Shown here one piece after another: positions 19,423 through 22,666 of a DNA stretch of 22,666 bases. How positions within the stretch are numbered: the first letter of the stretch is position 1; each line of letters opens with the position of its first letter. The stretch is from NCBI RefSeq assembly GCF_001949145.1, contig NW_019091625.1, positions 309,379 through 332,044 on the forward strand, given 5' to 3'. The notes under the pieces were generated by a model. That model was not told where the DNA came from and made no database searches. It worked only from the letters and a program-made list of their open reading frames with translations. The position numbers and the translations under genes are program-made. The stretch comes from Acanthaster planci. Its lineage: Eukaryota; Echinodermata; Asteroidea; Valvatida; Acanthasteridae.

Positions 19423-20375
19423 AGGCAACAATAATACACGTACATGTACATGTATGACCTTCGGAACTGTGTGGACAAGGACGTTATTTTTCATCTTGTT
19501 TCTTACCCAACCGACAAAACCAGACATGATACGCGAATAAGCGGTGGGCAAACTGGTGTTAAATTCACTTACGTTTATTCGTCAGCCCATATTCGGCGCG
19601 ATTCACGAAAACACACATGCAGTCTCACCCTAGTGCTTGTGTGTCCCGTTTAAGGTTGAGAATAATAAAACCCAGAAACTGTCAGTGATCGAAGCAAATG
19701 AATTAACAACTTCCACGAACAGGATTGTCAGTAGTGGCCCAGCAGCCAGATAGACCCCCACACAATTTGACAAAGCTATTCGCGTTGGAAGTATCCACTT
19801 CACGAAAACTGACAGATTGCTTCTGTTAAATATAAACTTGGATAAGAAAAAAAGTCAATTTCCCCAAATGTAAAACTTTCTCAAGCATTTATACAAACGG
19901 ACTGTTGGCGGCATGATGCGACACGTAATTTGATTGCCCAATGTCAATAACAGCATGAACAAATTTCTCCACTGGAGATAGGCGACCAACTGACGACCCT
20001 CTGGCCTACGTGTAGATCAAGAAAAACTTCAATGCTGCTGATTCTTTCGTGAAAAATCCTGGGAGAAATGATAAACCACAGATTTCTGGGGCCAAGGAAG
20101 CAATTGTGTACCCCTGTTTCCCCGAGTGACCTACGTGTACATGTAACTGGACGAGTGATGTTGAATTCACTTATTAATCGGCCCTGATCCTGTGATCTAG
20201 CAAGATATACGAGAAAAACTAACAGAAATTACTTTGATGTCCTGTGTGAGAACACGCAACTGTAAAATTACGAATTACAAACTATGTAGAATAGAATTGT
20301 TTTGAGTGCCCAGAGGTCCGATGAACCCCAAACATTTGAATAAAGCGGATAAGATCCATGATAATAAACTTTTAA

Positions 20376-20378
20376 NNN
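20376..20378. other. NNN gap
   Basis: Three ambiguous bases mark an assembly join or a low-quality site. Confidence 0.95.
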
Positions 20379-21017
20379 GGGAAAATATATCTACTCCTAA
20401 AAATATCGATGATGCAAACAGTACAAAAATATTACAGATTGTCACGATCAGAACAAAATGCGAAGTATTGGAAACCGAGTCATGCGAGCCGCTTGCATGA
20501 ATGCAACACTTTGGGAATGGGCGACGTCAATAACATAAGCGTGTGAAGAAAAGGGCTAAACATGCTATCAGCTCCTTCTTGATTTGTGCGTTGAGCTGTC
20601 AGGATCCGCCGGATTTGCCTGCTACCGTACTTGTCCCTATACGTTCGGAGGACGTCTGTAATTGCTACTACTGGTTCACGCGGTAGTTACGTTAACTGAG
20701 AACTTGACGGCACCAGTGATTTATTTTTGCTCGCGTATAATCTGTTTGCTTCACAATGGTCCAGTTAGTAGGCCTACCCTCATGAAGCCTTTTTTTCAAG
20801 CACACAGGGTAAGACGCATTGATTTTCCGTTTCAAAAATGGGTATTTTCTGTTGTGGCCAAATCCAGAATTCCGCTTCAGAAACTCAAATTCTGTTTCAT
20901 ACCTTCGTAAGCATGAAATAGGAGAGCAAGTTTTCAACTATGAATAGAAACCATCTGCTCTACCACATCCTGCCTCCCCGGAAAAAAAGAAAACAAACAA
21001 AAATAACAAAAATACTG

Positions 21018-21045
21018 ATTGGAAACACTCTGCAGTGTTTCCAAT
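21018..21045. repeat. Perfect 12-bp hairpin followed by T-run
   Basis: ATTGGAAACACT and AGTGTTTCCAAT are exact reverse complements around a CTGC loop, followed on the plus strand by a T-run. It does not match the histone 3' stem-loop. It could be the core of a small palindromic element or a folded RNA. Confidence 0.75.
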
Positions 21046-21225
21046 TTTTTAAATATAATTTCTGTAGTGAAAGTAAAAAAATCCACACTATAAATACCCC
21101 CAACCCTTGATTTCCCATCAGTGCACGATTGCACAGGGCTGGCCCGGACGCGATTGTCAAAAAAGTTGCTACGATTAATCAACGGACAATTCATGTGCCA
21201 CTCCTCGTGTATAATATCAGATTAT

Positions 21226-21260
21226 ATGTACATGTGCATGTAAATACATGTACATGTACA
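21226..21260. repeat. (TACATG)n arrays, interrupted
   Basis: ATGTACATGTGCATGTA followed by TACATGTACATGTACA, with a variant GTGCAT unit between. Confidence 0.8.
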
Positions 21261-22666
21261 ATGTAGTCACAGAATAGGTATTGCATGTTACAGTCAAAGA
21301 TTACAATAGGTTAATGTTGGAGTCGAAAATAAATTTGAGCCTTATAATGTACGGTTGTGACTGAAAACTACACTCCTCATCGAACACTTCTGCGGGCCCA
21401 TTCAGCTATGGTACACCAAGCTTACTAGGTATCATTTTATTCAAGAAATATGTACTTGGTCTTCGGTGTTGCTGCCGCGGTTTCATCGTTTCACCATGCG
21501 GTACTAGCCTTGTCTCAAGGTGTCTATGCGGATTCACAGAGTGAATAGCACACGTGTGCAATAATAGTACATTGATGTGTGAGTATGAACTTGTTTGTGA
21601 CTTGATGTCATTGCTAGTACGGTGCAGGTGTGAACGGCCAATGAGAGCCCCATACCGCGCCGCTGCACTCTGCTGGCTGCTGCATGCTGCATGCATGGTG
21701 CTCACGCTCATCGTAGCACTTGCAAGTATCGGTACCGGTGCGGACAACCCAATCATGACGGAGCGGTGCAATCAGCATGTTTGATTTACGGCATAATTCC
21801 TTCATTAAAAGCCAGCATTTTAAAAGGGTTTGGTAGGGAATTTATTTGAAGTACTTTGCAGAAAGTTTTCTTTACTTTTTAAGCCATTCTTAGATGGGAA
21901 TTGTGCAAGTTCCGTTTCAAGTGGTGGATTCAGTTTCTAAGTGTTGATTCTGCAAATTCCGTCCGTTTTCTGCGCTCGCGGAAAATCATTGGCTCGAAGG
22001 GTTTATTTTGCTCAACGACTGACCCAACATTTTAATGCCGCTAGGGTCATGAAGTGCCAATTAAGGTAATGTTCAGGGGCCAGCAATCTGTTCTGGTTAT
22101 ATGGCATTTGACTGTCACTGCGGCCTCATTATGTATGGCACATGTTACGCTGAAATCAGTTCATTGATTCAAAAAGTTCGAATTGCAGATTTATACTTGT
22201 ACTTGTAGCACTCTCGACCATTTTATAATGTGAAAACCTCAAGGATGTTTGCCAACACGCGGTCATGTAATGCGCATTTACATGTACAGTATTTCCTTTT
22301 TCCTTGTTTAGGTCATCTATTTTCTAACTCTCAAAATATAAACTCGAGATATTTAACTTACATGTGTATTTTACTCACAGTTTATAGGTTTCATATGTCT
22401 ATTTAGACTATTAAATATCAATTCTGGAAGGCCCCTGTGATGTTCACTTCATTCTATTTTCTTTTTATAAAAAAACAAAATCATGGTGCAAGTCAAAGGT
22501 GAATTAGCCGATCTTTGCAAACAAAGGCCCAATTGTTAACACCTTCATGGGGGCAGATAATCAATGCACACAACACCTGGAACAATTTGTTAATAAGGCC
22601 TAAACGATTTTCTTAGGTTTCTCTTGTTTTTCCTGTTTGTTTCTTTTTTCATTAAGTTCTTTCTTT

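Larger units (their letters stand above)
19660..22666. other. No gene recognised
   Basis: Only short unrelated ORFs occur. A GC-richer, CpG-containing patch with a CCAAT box lies at about 21630-21760 and could be promoter-like, but no transcript start or coding exon can be tied to it. A three-base gap lies at 20376-20378. Confidence 0.5.

Noticed and set aside
21406-21805. Overlapping ORFs on both strands, up to 121 codons
   Set aside because: Both strands are open over the same GC-richer patch, which suggests composition rather than coding; no motif recognised.

Overview
The window looks like AT-rich nuclear DNA from an invertebrate animal, probably marine. The evidence is an I/Nimb-type non-LTR retrotransposon, a metazoan-type MULE transposase relic, very little intact coding sequence, and saturation with the palindromic hexamer repeat (TACATG)n and with ACCGGT palindromes. 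The phylum cannot be settled by eye: echinoderm, mollusc, other lophotrochozoan and hemichordate-like genomes all remain possible. Single-N and NNN runs show this is a draft assembly. I see no intact host gene, no rRNA or tRNA, and nothing prokaryotic.

Layout. 1-2384 is a near-identical tandem pair of about 1.2 kb blocks joined at one N, either a true duplication or two haplotypes laid end to end. 2385-3100 is a CpG-richer stretch with short ORFs of unknown meaning. 3600-4112 holds one good and one weaker TTAA-flanked, CCCT-ended miniature element of piggyBac style. 4113-7440 is non-coding and full of TACATGTA arrays. 7563-16325 is the core of the window: two transposons, one nested in the other, both on the minus strand. 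16330-18820 is non-coding. 18825-19185 contains a 96-bp repeat in two copies 265 bp apart, followed by a possible exon near 19218-19422. From 19660 to the end I see no gene, only a perfect hairpin, palindromes and a three-base gap.

The nested core. Read on the minus strand, 16325 to 14749 carries broken blocks of a Mutator-like (MULE) transposase ending in a SWIM-finger remnant. 8560 to 7563 carries a basic linker, a Ulp1/SENP-type (C48) cysteine protease domain with His, Asp, Gln and Cys all visible, and a degenerate PHD-like finger. These blocks are collinear and on the same strand. I infer that they were once one transposon protein, MULE-SWIM-Ulp1-PHD, that is, a DNA transposase carrying a SUMO/ubiquitin-like protease and a chromatin-reader finger. 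Between them lies a 5.4-kb I-group retrotransposon (14583 to 9161): ORF1 with three zinc knuckles, and ORF2 with apurinic-type endonuclease, reverse transcriptase, RNase H and a C-terminal zinc motif. It is bounded by an exact 12-bp direct repeat that fits a target-site duplication. Both elements are dead. The retrotransposon has lost the stretches that should carry the RT catalytic aspartates and part of the endonuclease active site, and it has several frameshifts.

A second theme is that TACATGTA units sit inside the retrotransposon coding sequence at seven or more places. They often look like in-frame additions (His-Val, Met-Tyr or Thr-Cys pairs), and one array differs in length between the two 1.2-kb copies. 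This suggests that the hexamer is actively spreading or expanding in this genome.
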